Assembly: GCA_016720705.1 (NCBI GenBank)
Contig: JADKKB010000007.1
Location: 1,240,001 to 1,304,000, forward strand
Source: Chloracidobacterium sp.
GTDB lineage: Bacteria; Acidobacteriota; Blastocatellia; Pyrinomonadales; Pyrinomonadaceae
Length of the DNA: 64,000 nucleotides
Direction of reading: 5' to 3'
Both the position numbers and the translations under genes were made by a program. The notes beneath the pieces were generated by a model. It made no database searches. It was given only the letters and a program-made list of their open reading frames with translations, and was not told where the DNA came from. This document shows positions 1-9,019 of this stretch, in pieces (position 1 is the first letter of the stretch; each line of letters starts with the position of its first letter).

Positions 1-180
1 AAATCCTGTTTCATTTACGTTGACACGTAACACAACGAAGGTCAATCGCTCCTGTCGAGTCGGCAACCAGCTCCTTTTGAACTCAAACACTAGCGTCTGC
101 GGAGTTTATATTCTGTAATGCAGATCTACGGCTCGCAACCGGACACTTTGATAATTGACCCAACCAAGAGTCTTGCGCCT

Positions 181-834
181 TTATTCGAACTGTTTGCGAA
201 ATTCTTCGAATGTTTCCTTTATCGTTTCGATCTCGGTTCTGAGTCTAGCGATATCTGCTTCTAATTTTTCAAGTCTTTCGCCGCTGCCGACCCGAGAGTG
301 CGACGTAGCCTGAGCGACGGCAAGTGCTTCGACGTCGATATCGCCGGACAAAAGGTGAGCGAACCGAGCTTCCTTTTGACCCGGCAGGCGCTCAAGTTTT
401 AAGACGAGCGGATCATCACGCCTGATCAGGCCATCGAGCGTTTCCTGAACCTCTCCCAACCCCGAAAATTCATAAAGCCGCTCAGTCCTGGTTCGCAGTT
501 CACCGAGCGTTTGCGGCCCTCTGAGCAACATTACGCACATCACCGCGACCTCGCCAGGCTCAAGCTCGTATATGCTTGGCAGCATATGCTTATATTTTGG
601 TACGCGACTTGTGCTGCCGTAGTAGACATAGACAATATTTCGGTCCCGCAGACGCTCAAGCGTCTCGGTCACAATACGGTCATCGTACGACACTACAGGA
701 TCACGATTATTCTTTTGATTACAGGCGTTAACAAGTGCGTTGAGGGTCAACGGGTAATACTCGGGCGTCGTGAGCTGTTTTTCTACCAGAGCCCCAAGTA
801 TCCGCGCTTCGGTTTCATTAAGTATTTCGGGCAT
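181..834 (-). CDS. yceH: YceH family protein (DUF480)
   Basis: The 217-residue protein matches the YceH/DUF480 family along its whole length. It opens with the family hallmark 'LNETEARILGALVEKQLTTPEYYPL' region (residues 5-29), which lies in two tandem winged-helix domains. The 'ALVNACNQKNNRDPV' segment follows. The last 35 residues are charged and predicted coiled coil. The family is widespread but its biochemical role is not established; the winged helices suggest nucleic-acid or protein binding. It is divergent from the plus-strand exonuclease gene starting at 897. The 180 bases between it and the window edge contain no gene that I can recognise. Confidence 0.9.
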   Translation of the reverse strand: MPEILNETEARILGALVEKQLTTPEYYPLTLNALVNACNQKNNRDPVVSYDDRIVTETLERLRDRNIVYVYYGSTSRVPKYKHMLPSIYELEPGEVAVMCVMLLRGPQTLGELRTRTERLYEFSGLGEVQETLDGLIRRDDPLVLKLERLPGQKEARFAHLLSGDIDVEALAVAQATSHSRVGSGERLEKLEADIARLRTEIETIKETFEEFRKQFE

Positions 835-896
835 ATTGATTATTTCAATACTACGGCTTTTCCGAAGTTTTAGTTTTGTAACTTACAATTTACATT

Positions 897-1475
897 GTGA
901 ATGTTTTAGTTGCACGAACAGAACGTGAAATTGATGAATCGTACGAACGGTTTGCCTCCGCTGCCCGCCTCGGTTGCGACACCGAGACGTCCGGCCTGAG
1001 TGCCCGTCACGGACGATTATATTCTGTACAATTCTCCGATGGCGAGGTCAACGTGCTTGTTCCCATTAGCGAGGGTGTAGGACTTGGGAGGCTAGGTTCG
1101 ATCTTAGAAAATGACAAGATCATAAAGATCTTTCACAACGCTAAATTCGATCTCGATTTTCTGGTAGAGAACGGATACCGTGTGGAGAATGTGTTTGACA
1201 CAATGATCGCAGAGAAAGTACTAACACGAGGTGCAGGGCAATCTGCCTCGCTTGCTGAAACGCTCTATCGCTACTTTGCAGTCGACTTGGATAAATCGCA
1301 GCGGGCCAAATTCAGCGGTAAATGGGACGGCATCTGGACCGAAGAACTTGTCGATTACGCACTTTCCGATGTGATCTACTTGCCGCATCTGATGGACGAA
1401 CAAAACGCCTGGCTCAACCGTCTAGGCCTACAGGCAAAATACTCGGAGCAACTGGCCAAGATATTCGGTCGCTGA
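897..1475 (+). CDS. RNase D-like 3'-5' exonuclease (DEDDy)
   Basis: A 192-residue single-domain exonuclease of the RNase D / DNA polymerase I proofreading superfamily. The acidic metal ligands are visible: D-x-E in 'GCDTETSGL' (about residue 29), D in 'FHNAKFDLDFL' (about 84) and the Y-x3-D pair in 'YALSDV' (about 161), which makes it the DEDDy subtype. It lacks the HRDC domains of full-length RNase D, so it may trim RNA or act on DNA; the substrate cannot be read from the sequence. The start is GTG at 897, because no in-frame ATG lies near the N-terminal beta strand. It is convergent with the thioesterase gene. Confidence 0.85.
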   Translation: MNVLVARTEREIDESYERFASAARLGCDTETSGLSARHGRLYSVQFSDGEVNVLVPISEGVGLGRLGSILENDKIIKIFHNAKFDLDFLVENGYRVENVFDTMIAEKVLTRGAGQSASLAETLYRYFAVDLDKSQRAKFSGKWDGIWTEELVDYALSDVIYLPHLMDEQNAWLNRLGLQAKYSEQLAKIFGR

Positions 1476-1488
1476 TCATTTTTATACT

Positions 1489-1509
1489 CTGGTAATGAGC
1501 CTTTACCAG
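1489..1509. terminator. Perfect hairpin between convergent genes
   Basis: CTGGTAA and TTACCAG form a 7-bp perfect stem with a 7-nt loop. It lies between the exonuclease and the thioesterase and covers the thioesterase stop codon. Neither side has a clear T-run, so it is not a canonical Rho-independent terminator. Its position suggests a shared transcript end. Confidence 0.3.
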
Positions 1510-1970
1510 CGATGATATGCAGGATGGCCTTCTTTTACGGCGACGAAGGTTCCGAGACAGGTTGCACAAACCTTTTCATTCGCTATCAATTGAGCTTCGA
1601 CGGTCGCCCGGTCTTCACGGGACTCGACCACCTTTGCCCGTAGATAGATCGTCGCATCGCTCGGCGTCGGCCTAAATAGTTTGACGTGAAAGTCCGCAGT
1701 GACGGTACAGTCGGGTTCGTCCTTGCCGTCGCGTTTCATCAGGAAATACGTTGCGGTCCAATTGGAATGGCAATCGAGCAACGCACCGATTATTCCGCCG
1801 TTAAGCATACCCGGAAATGCCTGATGATGATCTTCAGAGTGCCACTCCGCGACGACCTCATCGCCCTCCGGAAAGCTATTGATATGGAGCCCTTTCGGGT
1901 TTGCCGGTCCGCAACCGAAACAGATACTGTCCGGCGAATATCGCTCTTGCAAAGATTTTGTATTTTCCAT
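1503..1970 (-). CDS. PaaI-type hotdog-fold thioesterase
   Basis: A 155-residue hotdog-fold protein of the PaaI/DUF4442-like acyl-CoA thioesterase group. The central helix region reads 'HHQAFPGMLNGGIIGALLDCHSNW' in context, with the G-G-x-I-x-A-x-x-D core of the family at about residues 57-66. The N-terminus has an unusual 'CFGCGPANPKGL' motif, seen in a subset of these thioesterases. It probably hydrolyses a CoA thioester in the cytoplasm; the substrate is unknown. It is the last gene of a minus-strand run and no partner gene hints at a pathway. Confidence 0.8.
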   Translation of the reverse strand: MENTKSLQERYSPDSICFGCGPANPKGLHINSFPEGDEVVAEWHSEDHHQAFPGMLNGGIIGALLDCHSNWTATYFLMKRDGKDEPDCTVTADFHVKLFRPTPSDATIYLRAKVVESREDRATVEAQLIANEKVCATCLGTFVAVKEGHPAYHRW

Positions 1971-2127
1971 AGTGTTATTTCCTAGATTATCACAGTCACC
2001 CTAACACTTTGGCATCGGCAAATAGAGCTAAAATAGATGGTGTCGCGAAGATCGCACTGCAGTCAATGGCGGGTAACATCAAGCTAACTTTCAGCGGTGT
2101 TTATGGTTTCGCTATCTGGAAATGAAA

Positions 2128-2589
2128 TCATTCGCCAGCTTTTGACGGCACTTTATCGAAGATCCGCGTTGTGTGGTCGGTAACGCTCATTACCGGTTCG
2201 CGATAGTCCTCGAGCTGGGCTGTGGTTCGGGGATAAAGCTGTACATTTTGCGGAGGCGAGTATTTAGCTTGATGGGATTTAAGCCGAGCGTCGATCAGCT
2301 TTGGCACCTGACGCAAGAGCATTAAGCAAACTCCGAACAATCCCGCGAGATAAACCAGAGCGATCGTCGTAACGGCATCTTGATTAACAGCGTTATTTAG
2401 TAGCACCGCAATCAATCCGACAAGGATCCCGAGCCCGACCACAACGATCAGGAACAACGCGAGCAGGACGTAGTTGAGCATCTTGCCGGGTTTGACGTCT
2501 GCGTCGTCGTCGGCAAACAACCGTTCGCCGCAATTTTTACAAAAGCGTAGATCCGCGGGTACCGATGTGCCGCAATGCGAACAGTACAT
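2128..2589 (-). CDS. Zinc-ribbon membrane protein
   Basis: A 153-residue protein starting with a zinc ribbon: C-x2-C at residues 3-6 ('CSHCG') and C-x2-C at 17-20 ('CKNCG'). Two hydrophobic segments follow, at about residues 38-68 and 73-95, and the tail is polar. The layout is an N-terminal zinc_ribbon_2 domain fused to two membrane spans, common in Acidobacteriota and Firmicutes without assigned function. It starts 9 bp after the end of the next membrane-protein gene, so the two are probably co-transcribed. Confidence 0.7.
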   Translation of the reverse strand: MYCSHCGTSVPADLRFCKNCGERLFADDDADVKPGKMLNYVLLALFLIVVVGLGILVGLIAVLLNNAVNQDAVTTIALVYLAGLFGVCLMLLRQVPKLIDARLKSHQAKYSPPQNVQLYPRTTAQLEDYREPVMSVTDHTTRIFDKVPSKAGE

Positions 2590-2598
2590 TAGTGAAAA

Positions 2599-3228
2599 CT
2601 ATTTGACCTTGATCTTTTCTTCCAGCCAGTTCGTCATACCATCGACCGATTCGATATGGATCGGCTTGCCCTGCCACGCCTTTATGGCAAAAACGACCAG
2701 CATAACCGTCGTCACGGCGGTAAAAATAAATGTGCCAATATCTGCTAAATTGGTAACACCCCCAACGATACCGAGAATTGTCGTAATGATCAGAATACCT
2801 AAATGAGCCGCCAAGCCCTGAGCCGCGTGAAACCGAACCTTTGTTTCGGATTGCGGGACGGTCAGCAGTTCGATGATCCCTGCGATCAAACCAATTGAAA
2901 ACGGAAGGTAGGGCAGCGTCACTAACCAGTTTTCGGGCAAGCCGATCTTATCGAGCTTGCGCGTGCGGGACTGATCCGTTGCGGCAAATGCCGCCGGAGC
3001 GTATTGCGTTGGCACATATTGGCCATTGTACGGTGCCGAATAAGACGAAACGTCCGATCCCGCAAACCTCCGGGTTTGTTCCTCAGTAGGATTTACATAC
3101 GGTAAAGTCTGTGTTTCGGCGCCGCCGTAACTTAAATCCTGAGTCTGCTGCCCCTCGGCCACCGACATCGTCTTAGCCTTTTCCGGAAATGCCGGATCGA
3201 GCGGATTGGTATCGTATTTTATCGCCAT
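2599..3228 (-). CDS. DUF4870/Tic20-like small membrane protein
   Basis: A 209-residue protein with a polar, Gln/Thr-rich N-terminal half (residues 1-95) and a C-terminal block of three or four membrane helices (about 100-195). The segment 'LPYLPFSIGLIAGIIELL' followed by 'KVRFHAAQGLAAHLGI' resembles DUF4870 and Tic20-like proteins, where 'RFHA(A/Q)Q' is typical. No enzymatic motif is visible. The function is unknown. It sits directly upstream of the zinc-ribbon membrane protein on the same strand. Confidence 0.65.
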   Translation of the reverse strand: MAIKYDTNPLDPAFPEKAKTMSVAEGQQTQDLSYGGAETQTLPYVNPTEEQTRRFAGSDVSSYSAPYNGQYVPTQYAPAAFAATDQSRTRKLDKIGLPENWLVTLPYLPFSIGLIAGIIELLTVPQSETKVRFHAAQGLAAHLGILIITTILGIVGGVTNLADIGTFIFTAVTTVMLVVFAIKAWQGKPIHIESVDGMTNWLEEKIKVK

Positions 3229-3260
3229 CGCTATTGAGATTTTACGACAACTTTTCTCGT

Positions 3261-5075
3261 TTAGTTCGATAAATCTGACACATTGATCCCGAGTTCCTTC
3301 AATTGTGACGTATCAACTTCACCTGGCGAGTCCATCATCAGGTCCTGTGCCGACGCGGTCTTTGGAAAGGCCATCACGTCGCGGATATTCTCCGTGCCGC
3401 ATAGGATCATACACGTTCGCTCGACTCCGGCGGCAAATCCTCCGTGCGGCGGCGTACCATACTCGAGAGCGTCCAGGAAAAATCCGAAACGTTCGCGAGC
3501 TTTTTCGGCAGTCAATCCTAGTGCTTTGAAGTTCAAAGCCTGTATGTCCTTTTGATGTATGCGGATCGATCCGCCCGCACATTCGTATCCATTGATCACG
3601 GCGTCGTATGCCTTTGCTCTTACCTGCCCTAGTAAATGATGCTGGTTATCGTCATTTACAGCAGTCTTAAAGAGTTCGAGGTCCTCATCCATCGGAGACG
3701 TGAACGGATGATGCGCCGCGGCGTAGGAATCGCTGTCCTCTTCGTGTTCGAACATCGGAAACTCCGTCACGATCAGTGGTTTGAACAATGCACGGTCGAT
3801 CAACCCCTCGCGTTTGGCAACCTCGACCCGTAATGCTCCTAGCGAGGCCGCGACCACTGATTTGCGCCCGGCGATGATCAGGACGAGATCGCCTTTTTCG
3901 GCACCGGAGGCCGCCGCGAGTTCTGCGATCTTTGCGTCTCCGAGGACCTTGAGCAGCGACGAGGTCACTTCGTCGCCGATCTTGATCCAAGCCAAAGCTC
4001 CGGCGCCGTAACGCTTTGCAAAATCCTGCAATTCGTCGAGTTGTTTCCGTGAATACTCGGCCTTACCCTTCGCGACTAAGCACTTAACCTCGCCGCCCGA
4101 TGACAGAGTCGTTGCAAACGGCACAAAATCCGTTTCGCGCAAGTGAGAGCTGAGATCGATGAGTTCCATATCAAACCGAAGGTCCGGTTTGTCCGAGCCA
4201 AATCGACGCATAGCTTCGGCGTGCGTCATTCGCGGCCATTGTGCCGGCAGATCAACGCCGATCAGCTTGAAGACGTGGCCAAACATCCCTTCTATCTCGC
4301 GGTATGCCATCTCCTGGTTGGCAAATGACATTTCCATATCAAGCTGAGTAAACTCTGGTTGTCGATCCGCCCGGAGGTCTTCGTCGCGAAAACAACGGGC
4401 GATCTGGTAATACTTATCAAATCCCGAGATCATCGTAAGCTGTTTCAATATCTGCGGCGACTGTGGCAGGGCGAAGAACTTGCCCGTATGGATCCGCGAT
4501 GGAACAATAAAATCCCTCGCGCCTTCCGGCGTGGATTTTAACAAAATCGGAGTTTCGATCTCGATAAATCCCCGATCGTCAAAATATTCTCGGATCGCCG
4601 AGACCGCCTTGGCACGCATTCGGATGTTGTGTTGGAGTTGCGGCCGGCGAAGGTCGAGATAGCGATATTTGAGCCGCGTCGATTCATCAGCGAGATTTTC
4701 GCTGCCGGCGACCTCGAGCTGAAAAGGTGGAACCTTGGCATCATTCAGGATCAGGATCTCACTCGCGTGAACTTCGATATCGCCTGTCGCAAGCTTTGCG
4801 TTATGCGTACCCTCACGCATCACGACCTCGCCCTTAACCGCAATGACGAATTCGCCGCGCAGATACTTTGCCTTTTGGTGGGCCTCACCGGCATCATCTT
4901 CGTTCATTACGACTTGGGTCACACCCTCGCGATCGCGCAGATCTATAAATGTAAGTACGCCGAAATCACGTTTTTTGGCTACCCATCCCATAAGCACAAC
5001 TTGTTTACCAACATCGTCCTCACGAAGTTCACCACAAGAATGTGTTCGTTCCAAATTTCCAAGTACATCCAACAT
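3261..5075 (-). CDS. aspS: Aspartyl-tRNA synthetase
   Basis: A class IIb synthetase that charges tRNA with aspartate. The 604-residue length is right for the bacterial type. The order is an N-terminal OB anticodon-binding fold (residues 1-110, 'VLMGWVAKKRDFG'), then the catalytic core with motif 2 'FRDEDLRADRQPEFTQLD' near residue 225, the bacterial GAD insertion, and motif 3 'GFAAGVERTCMILCG'. Motif 3 has Val-Glu-Arg where many homologues have Leu-Asp-Arg. Whether the enzyme also charges tRNA-Asn cannot be decided here, as no gatCAB genes are in the window. The start is ATG at 5075. Confidence 0.97.
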   Translation of the reverse strand: MLDVLGNLERTHSCGELREDDVGKQVVLMGWVAKKRDFGVLTFIDLRDREGVTQVVMNEDDAGEAHQKAKYLRGEFVIAVKGEVVMREGTHNAKLATGDIEVHASEILILNDAKVPPFQLEVAGSENLADESTRLKYRYLDLRRPQLQHNIRMRAKAVSAIREYFDDRGFIEIETPILLKSTPEGARDFIVPSRIHTGKFFALPQSPQILKQLTMISGFDKYYQIARCFRDEDLRADRQPEFTQLDMEMSFANQEMAYREIEGMFGHVFKLIGVDLPAQWPRMTHAEAMRRFGSDKPDLRFDMELIDLSSHLRETDFVPFATTLSSGGEVKCLVAKGKAEYSRKQLDELQDFAKRYGAGALAWIKIGDEVTSSLLKVLGDAKIAELAAASGAEKGDLVLIIAGRKSVVAASLGALRVEVAKREGLIDRALFKPLIVTEFPMFEHEEDSDSYAAAHHPFTSPMDEDLELFKTAVNDDNQHHLLGQVRAKAYDAVINGYECAGGSIRIHQKDIQALNFKALGLTAEKARERFGFFLDALEYGTPPHGGFAAGVERTCMILCGTENIRDVMAFPKTASAQDLMMDSPGEVDTSQLKELGINVSDLSN

Positions 5076-5088
5076 AAAATTAATTAAA

Positions 5089-5107
5089 CTGATCGATCCT
5101 CGATCAG
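5089..5107. other. Perfect hairpin just upstream of aspS
   Basis: CTGATCG and CGATCAG form a 7-bp stem with a 5-nt loop, 14 nt before the aspS start codon. On the aspS strand the loop reads AGGAT, so a Shine-Dalgarno-like AGGA is exposed in the loop but lies about 21 nt from the ATG. It could be an operator or leader hairpin; no function is shown. Confidence 0.3.
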
Positions 5108-5280
5108 ACCCAAGGCCAATTCTGGTGTTCGGTCGCTGACGGCAGTGGTTGCGTCAGTTCTGGATCTTTCGTCAGTATCGCTGATAAAAACACAGACCGC
5201 TTAGCCATCGCCTATTTTTCTGATTCCTCACCCATTAGTCAATCTGCTCGAATAAAGTCATCCATTCAGCATACTAGGGT

Positions 5281-6120
5281 CTAAAAATAGAATCTAGAAA
5301 AATAATAAAGTATCGGCGCCCCAAAAAGGAGACTATCAAGCCGGTCGAGCAAGCCCCCGTGGCCGGGCAGGATCGACGCCGCATCTTTTGTTTTCGAGCC
5401 GCGTTTCATCGCGCTTTCGCAAAGGTCGCCAAGCACCCCGACGGCCGCCAGTACGATCGCAAGCGGTATCGACCATTTGAACGGCAGTTCCGGGAAGAAC
5501 CAAAATGTTGAAAGTACCGCGAACGCCGCCGCCGCTACGAGGCCGCCGATAAGTCCCTCGACCGTCTTTCCGGGCGAAATGTTCGGAGCTAATTTATGCT
5601 TACCAAAAGAGCGTCCGGCAAAATATGCTCCGGCATCCGAACCAAAGATCACCAAAAAGAAATAAGCCAGCAAATGCGTCGACAAGTTCGAACCGTTTTC
5701 AAACCCGACCCGCGTTGCAACGAGAAATCCGCCTAGAAACGCCACATACAGTACACCAACGATAGTGACTCCGATGCCGGTGAGCATCTTAGAAAAATCA
5801 GCCTGAAACCGAAACGTCTGTGAGATGAGCACCGCCACGATCAGCAGAGCGAGCGTCAGCAGCAATATTTCAGGCATTTTTGCCGGAGCGTCAAATATAA
5901 ATCCGACAAACAGCACCGCCGCCCCGGCATAACCGATCGCTGCATCGGCCTTGAGTTCGAGCTTTTTCGTAAGCGAGTAAAATTCGAATAAACCGGCGGC
6001 CAGAGCGCTTGCGGCTATCACCACGAATAGCCATATCGCTTGGGGATAATAGATCGGAAGTATTATCGAGGCAATGATGATCGGCAAAGCGATCGCGGCC
6101 GTTAGCAATCGAGTTTTCAT
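5281..6120 (-). CDS. cdsA: Phosphatidate cytidylyltransferase
   Basis: CDP-diacylglycerol synthase, an inner-membrane enzyme that activates phosphatidic acid with CTP for phospholipid synthesis. It has 279 residues and about eight hydrophobic segments. The family signature is near the C-terminus: 'SAMKRGSKTKDAASILPGHG' followed by 'GLLDRLDS'. The gene lies 19 bp downstream of uppS on the same strand, the classic uppS-cdsA order; here aspS follows rather than dxr. Confidence 0.96.
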   Translation of the reverse strand: MKTRLLTAAIALPIIIASIILPIYYPQAIWLFVVIAASALAAGLFEFYSLTKKLELKADAAIGYAGAAVLFVGFIFDAPAKMPEILLLTLALLIVAVLISQTFRFQADFSKMLTGIGVTIVGVLYVAFLGGFLVATRVGFENGSNLSTHLLAYFFLVIFGSDAGAYFAGRSFGKHKLAPNISPGKTVEGLIGGLVAAAAFAVLSTFWFFPELPFKWSIPLAIVLAAVGVLGDLCESAMKRGSKTKDAASILPGHGGLLDRLDSLLFGAPILYYFSRFYF

Positions 6121-6139
6121 AAAATACTATTGACCATAT

Positions 6140-6913
6140 TTACTTCACCCCGCCGAAGCGGCGGTCGCGCTTCTGATAGTCAATGATGGCTTCAAATATC
6201 TGAGGCCGCCTGAAATCCGGAAACAGAACGGGCGTCACATATATCTCGCTATATGCGATCTGCCACAACAAAAAATTTGAGATTCGAAATTCACCGCTAG
6301 TCCGGATCAAAAGGTCTATCTCCGGCAAACCGTTCGTAAATAAATGGCGATCAATGTCTGCCTCGGTCAGACTGCTGATCTCGCGGCCTTCTTTCAACAA
6401 CTGCACCATCGCGAGTTGCGCGGCACGGGTGATCTCCGCACGTCCGCCATAATTGAGTGCGACGTTCATTATGAGTCCGTTGTTATTTCGGGTCTTTTCG
6501 GTTGCCGCCGCTAGCTCTCGCTGTACGTCGGGTGACAATCCGTCAATATCGCCGATCGTCTGAAAACGGATATTGTTGTTGTGAACCTGATCGAGTTCTC
6601 GTCGAAGTACGCGCTTGAGCATTGACATTAGGCCCGAGACCTCGGATCTGGGCCGCTTCCAGTTTTCGGTCGAAAACGCGTAAAGAGTGACTGCTTTGAC
6701 CTCTAACCGGGCACAGGTGTCGATTATGGCCTTGACCGACTCCGATCCGGCGCGATGGCCATATATTCGCGGTTTTCCCTGCCGCTTCGCCCATCGTCCA
6801 TTTCCATCCATTATGATGGCGACATGTGCAGGCACACGCTCGGGATCGATCGCATCCAATAACTCGCTCTCGGCCGTATTCGCTTTGACAATGTCGGCAA
6901 AATTCTCTTTCAT
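6140..6913 (-). CDS. uppS: Undecaprenyl diphosphate synthase (cis-prenyltransferase)
   Basis: Makes C55 undecaprenyl diphosphate, the lipid carrier for peptidoglycan and surface polysaccharides. The cis-prenyltransferase signature 'HVAIIMDGNGRWAKRQGKPR' (about residues 30-50) carries the catalytic Asp. The C-terminal 'RTSGEFRISNFLLWQIAYSE' has the conserved R-S-G-x-x-R-x-S-N substrate-binding motif. I chose the ATG at 6913; a TTG two codons upstream is less likely. It is followed at 19 bp by cdsA. Confidence 0.96.
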   Translation of the reverse strand: MKENFADIVKANTAESELLDAIDPERVPAHVAIIMDGNGRWAKRQGKPRIYGHRAGSESVKAIIDTCARLEVKAVTLYAFSTENWKRPRSEVSGLMSMLKRVLRRELDQVHNNNIRFQTIGDIDGLSPDVQRELAAATEKTRNNNGLIMNVALNYGGRAEITRAAQLAMVQLLKEGREISSLTEADIDRHLFTNGLPEIDLLIRTSGEFRISNFLLWQIAYSEIYVTPVLFPDFRRPQIFEAIIDYQKRDRRFGGVK

Positions 6914-6976
6914 TAACAAACGATCGATGACTTTCCCGCCGAGATCATCGTAGTCGAATACAAATATTCTCTTAGT

Positions 6977-7273
6977 CTAAATTTCTCTTGTCTCTACACC
7001 GACTATCTCGCTGCGCCGGATTGTTCCATATATGTGAGGATAAACTTCGCCGCCGGTCGATGGCTCCTCGACCAACCTGGCGCCCATCTGACCCGTATCG
7101 ACTGTCAGGAGTACCAGGCTTTCTGCACCATCGTAATAACGCTCGATCACGGCATCGAGTTGATGGGCGTAGCTACAGTGAATAAAGCCCTCCGCAGCCA
7201 AACTCGCTGATGAGTATTCATCACCCTCGAACGCATCCCAATCCCTAGGCAAAACGATGTGAAATATTAGCAT
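6977..7273 (-). CDS. DUF952 family protein
   Basis: A 98-residue protein matching DUF952. The N-terminal 'IFHIVLPRDWDAF' is followed by 'GFIHCSYAHQLDAVIERYY', with the family's F-I-H-C-S core, and a C-terminal 'GEVYPHIYGTI' segment. The fold is ADP-ribosyltransferase-like in some annotations, but no activity is established. The start ATG immediately follows the truA stop codon (TAA-ATG), so it is probably translationally coupled to truA. Confidence 0.8.
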   Translation of the reverse strand: MLIFHIVLPRDWDAFEGDEYSSASLAAEGFIHCSYAHQLDAVIERYYDGAESLVLLTVDTGQMGARLVEEPSTGGEVYPHIYGTIRRSEIVGVETREI

Positions 7274-8026
7274 TTAATCGTAATCCACCCTGACGAGTGT
7301 CAATCCCTGAGCAGGCGCCGTCTTTCCCGCAAGATCTCTGTTTCCGGTAATTATTGCTGTCTGAATTGTATCAGAATCCTTAACGTCGTGCCCCACCTCG
7401 AGCATCGTCCCGACAATCGAACGGACCATATAACGCAGGAAACCCGGGGCCGTTATGCGAAATGTAATTAGTGATGCCTGGGCTCGGTCATCCCAGGCCG
7501 ACTCGACCGTAAAATCAACTATGGTTCTGACGCGATTCTCTCCATCCGCTTGAGCAGAGGAGAATGCGGTCCAGTCGTGTTCACCCAAAAACAATCTTGC
7601 TACATCGTTCATTCGGCCTACGTCGAGCGGACGAACCTCGTGATGGGCGTACCGCCGCCAAAACGGCGAGATGACCGGAGCATTCACGACTCGATAGACA
7701 TACGTCTTCATCTTTGCTGAAAAGCGTGCGTGAAACTCTTCGGGCGCAGTTTCGGCTTTCATTATACGAATATCCCGCCATAGATTACCGTTGATCGCGT
7801 TCTTTAGTTTCTCGGGCGTAAAGCCGCGATTCATTCTCAAGTTGGCGACCTGCCCTTCGGCGTGAACGCCGGCATCCGTGCGCCCTGAACCGACCACCTT
7901 GACCTCAGCGTCCTCCAGCATACTCGTCACGCGTTCGAGTTCGCCTTGGATCGAGCGGGCATTTTCCTGCACTTGCCAACCGTGAAAGTCAGTGCCGTCA
8001 TATTGAATTAGGAGTTTGTAGTTCAT
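7274..8026 (-). CDS. truA: tRNA pseudouridine(38-40) synthase
   Basis: Converts uridines 38-40 of the tRNA anticodon stem to pseudouridine. The 250-residue protein starts with 'YDGTDFHGWQVQ', and the catalytic Asp lies in 'GSGRTDAGVHAEGQVANL' (about residue 52). The C-terminal half carries 'FLRYMVRSIVGTMLEVG', the second family motif. It is the first gene of the truA-DUF952-uppS-cdsA minus-strand run; a gap of 138 bp separates it from the ATP-grasp gene. Confidence 0.96.
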   Translation of the reverse strand: MNYKLLIQYDGTDFHGWQVQENARSIQGELERVTSMLEDAEVKVVGSGRTDAGVHAEGQVANLRMNRGFTPEKLKNAINGNLWRDIRIMKAETAPEEFHARFSAKMKTYVYRVVNAPVISPFWRRYAHHEVRPLDVGRMNDVARLFLGEHDWTAFSSAQADGENRVRTIVDFTVESAWDDRAQASLITFRITAPGFLRYMVRSIVGTMLEVGHDVKDSDTIQTAIITGNRDLAGKTAPAQGLTLVRVDYD

Positions 8027-8164
8027 CTTGTGTACAACACGTCAGATCGCTCGCGGCATATCAATGACAGTTGGCCGCACTAGATTCGGATGTCGGCCGC
8101 CTCACGCAAAAAGTAATTACAATGTATCTCCTGCCTGTCTAGTGAAGCGCCGGCGCCGTTCACC

Positions 8165-9019
8165 CTAAGGCATCCAGTCATCGATCGCCGCCGCAAATCT
8201 GGCAGGTGCTCCGGCGTCCATCCGCAGATACAACGCGGGTTCGATCAGTTCGATCTCCATTAGAATAAATTTCCCGTTCGCATCCTGAACGAGATCGACG
8301 CGAGCGTACAACAATTTGCAATCGATAGCCGAAATTGCTTTTTTGGCGGAACTTATCAGATCCGCGCCCGGATCAACGGCCGTTATAATGCCGCCGTGTT
8401 CTTCCTGAACTCGGAAATCATCCGCCTTGGGAGCTTTCAGGATCGCGTGGCTATATTCGCCGCCGAAATAGAAGACGGAATATTCGCCTCTCTCTACTAT
8501 GGAAGTGACAAATGGTTGAACCATAAAAGGTCGCCCCACAAATACCTCCGTAAGTTCCGGATCATACTCAGTCAAGCGGTATGTGTGCATTGCCGTCGCA
8601 CTGACGGTCGGCTTAATGATCAGTTCCTCGGAGCCGAGATCGGCCATCCATCTGTATAATGATCGTTGATCGTAAATGCCATCCCAGATCGTCGGTACGA
8701 TAGCGACACCACGCTCTTCCATTTCGCGCAGATACCGCTTATCAAGATTCCATTTAACGATGTCGAGCGGATTCTGGAGTTGTGCAGATGAGCGGTCGAT
8801 CGCGTCCAGCACTTGCAGAAACTCTCCAGGACGCTGCTGATAGTCCCAAGTCGTTCGAATGATCGCGATCTCAAACTCATCCCAGTTTACGGCCCGATCG
8901 CTCCAGGATAATGTCGAGACTTCCCATCCGCGATCGCTTAGGGGCTCGATCGCAAGTTCGTCATCTGCCACATAGTGTGCAATATCGTCCATCGTCAGGA
9001 AACACAGTTTTCGCTTCAT
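8165..9019 (-). CDS. ATP-grasp ligase, RimK/glutathione synthetase-like
   Basis: A 284-residue ATP-grasp protein. The N-terminal preATP-grasp region reads 'KLCFLTMDDIAHY' and 'AIIRTTWDYQQRP'. The core has 'NPLDIVKWNLDKRYLREM', an ATP-binding lysine in 'ELIIKPTVSATAMHTYR', and the Mg-binding 'ILMEIELIEPALYL' near the C-terminus. These proteins join a carboxylate to an amine or thiol using ATP; the substrate here is unknown. Its start overlaps the pyrE stop by 4 bp (ATGA), so the two are translationally coupled. No LysX-type context is near it. Confidence 0.75.
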   Translation of the reverse strand: MKRKLCFLTMDDIAHYVADDELAIEPLSDRGWEVSTLSWSDRAVNWDEFEIAIIRTTWDYQQRPGEFLQVLDAIDRSSAQLQNPLDIVKWNLDKRYLREMEERGVAIVPTIWDGIYDQRSLYRWMADLGSEELIIKPTVSATAMHTYRLTEYDPELTEVFVGRPFMVQPFVTSIVERGEYSVFYFGGEYSHAILKAPKADDFRVQEEHGGIITAVDPGADLISSAKKAISAIDCKLLYARVDLVQDANGKFILMEIELIEPALYLRMDAGAPARFAAAIDDWMP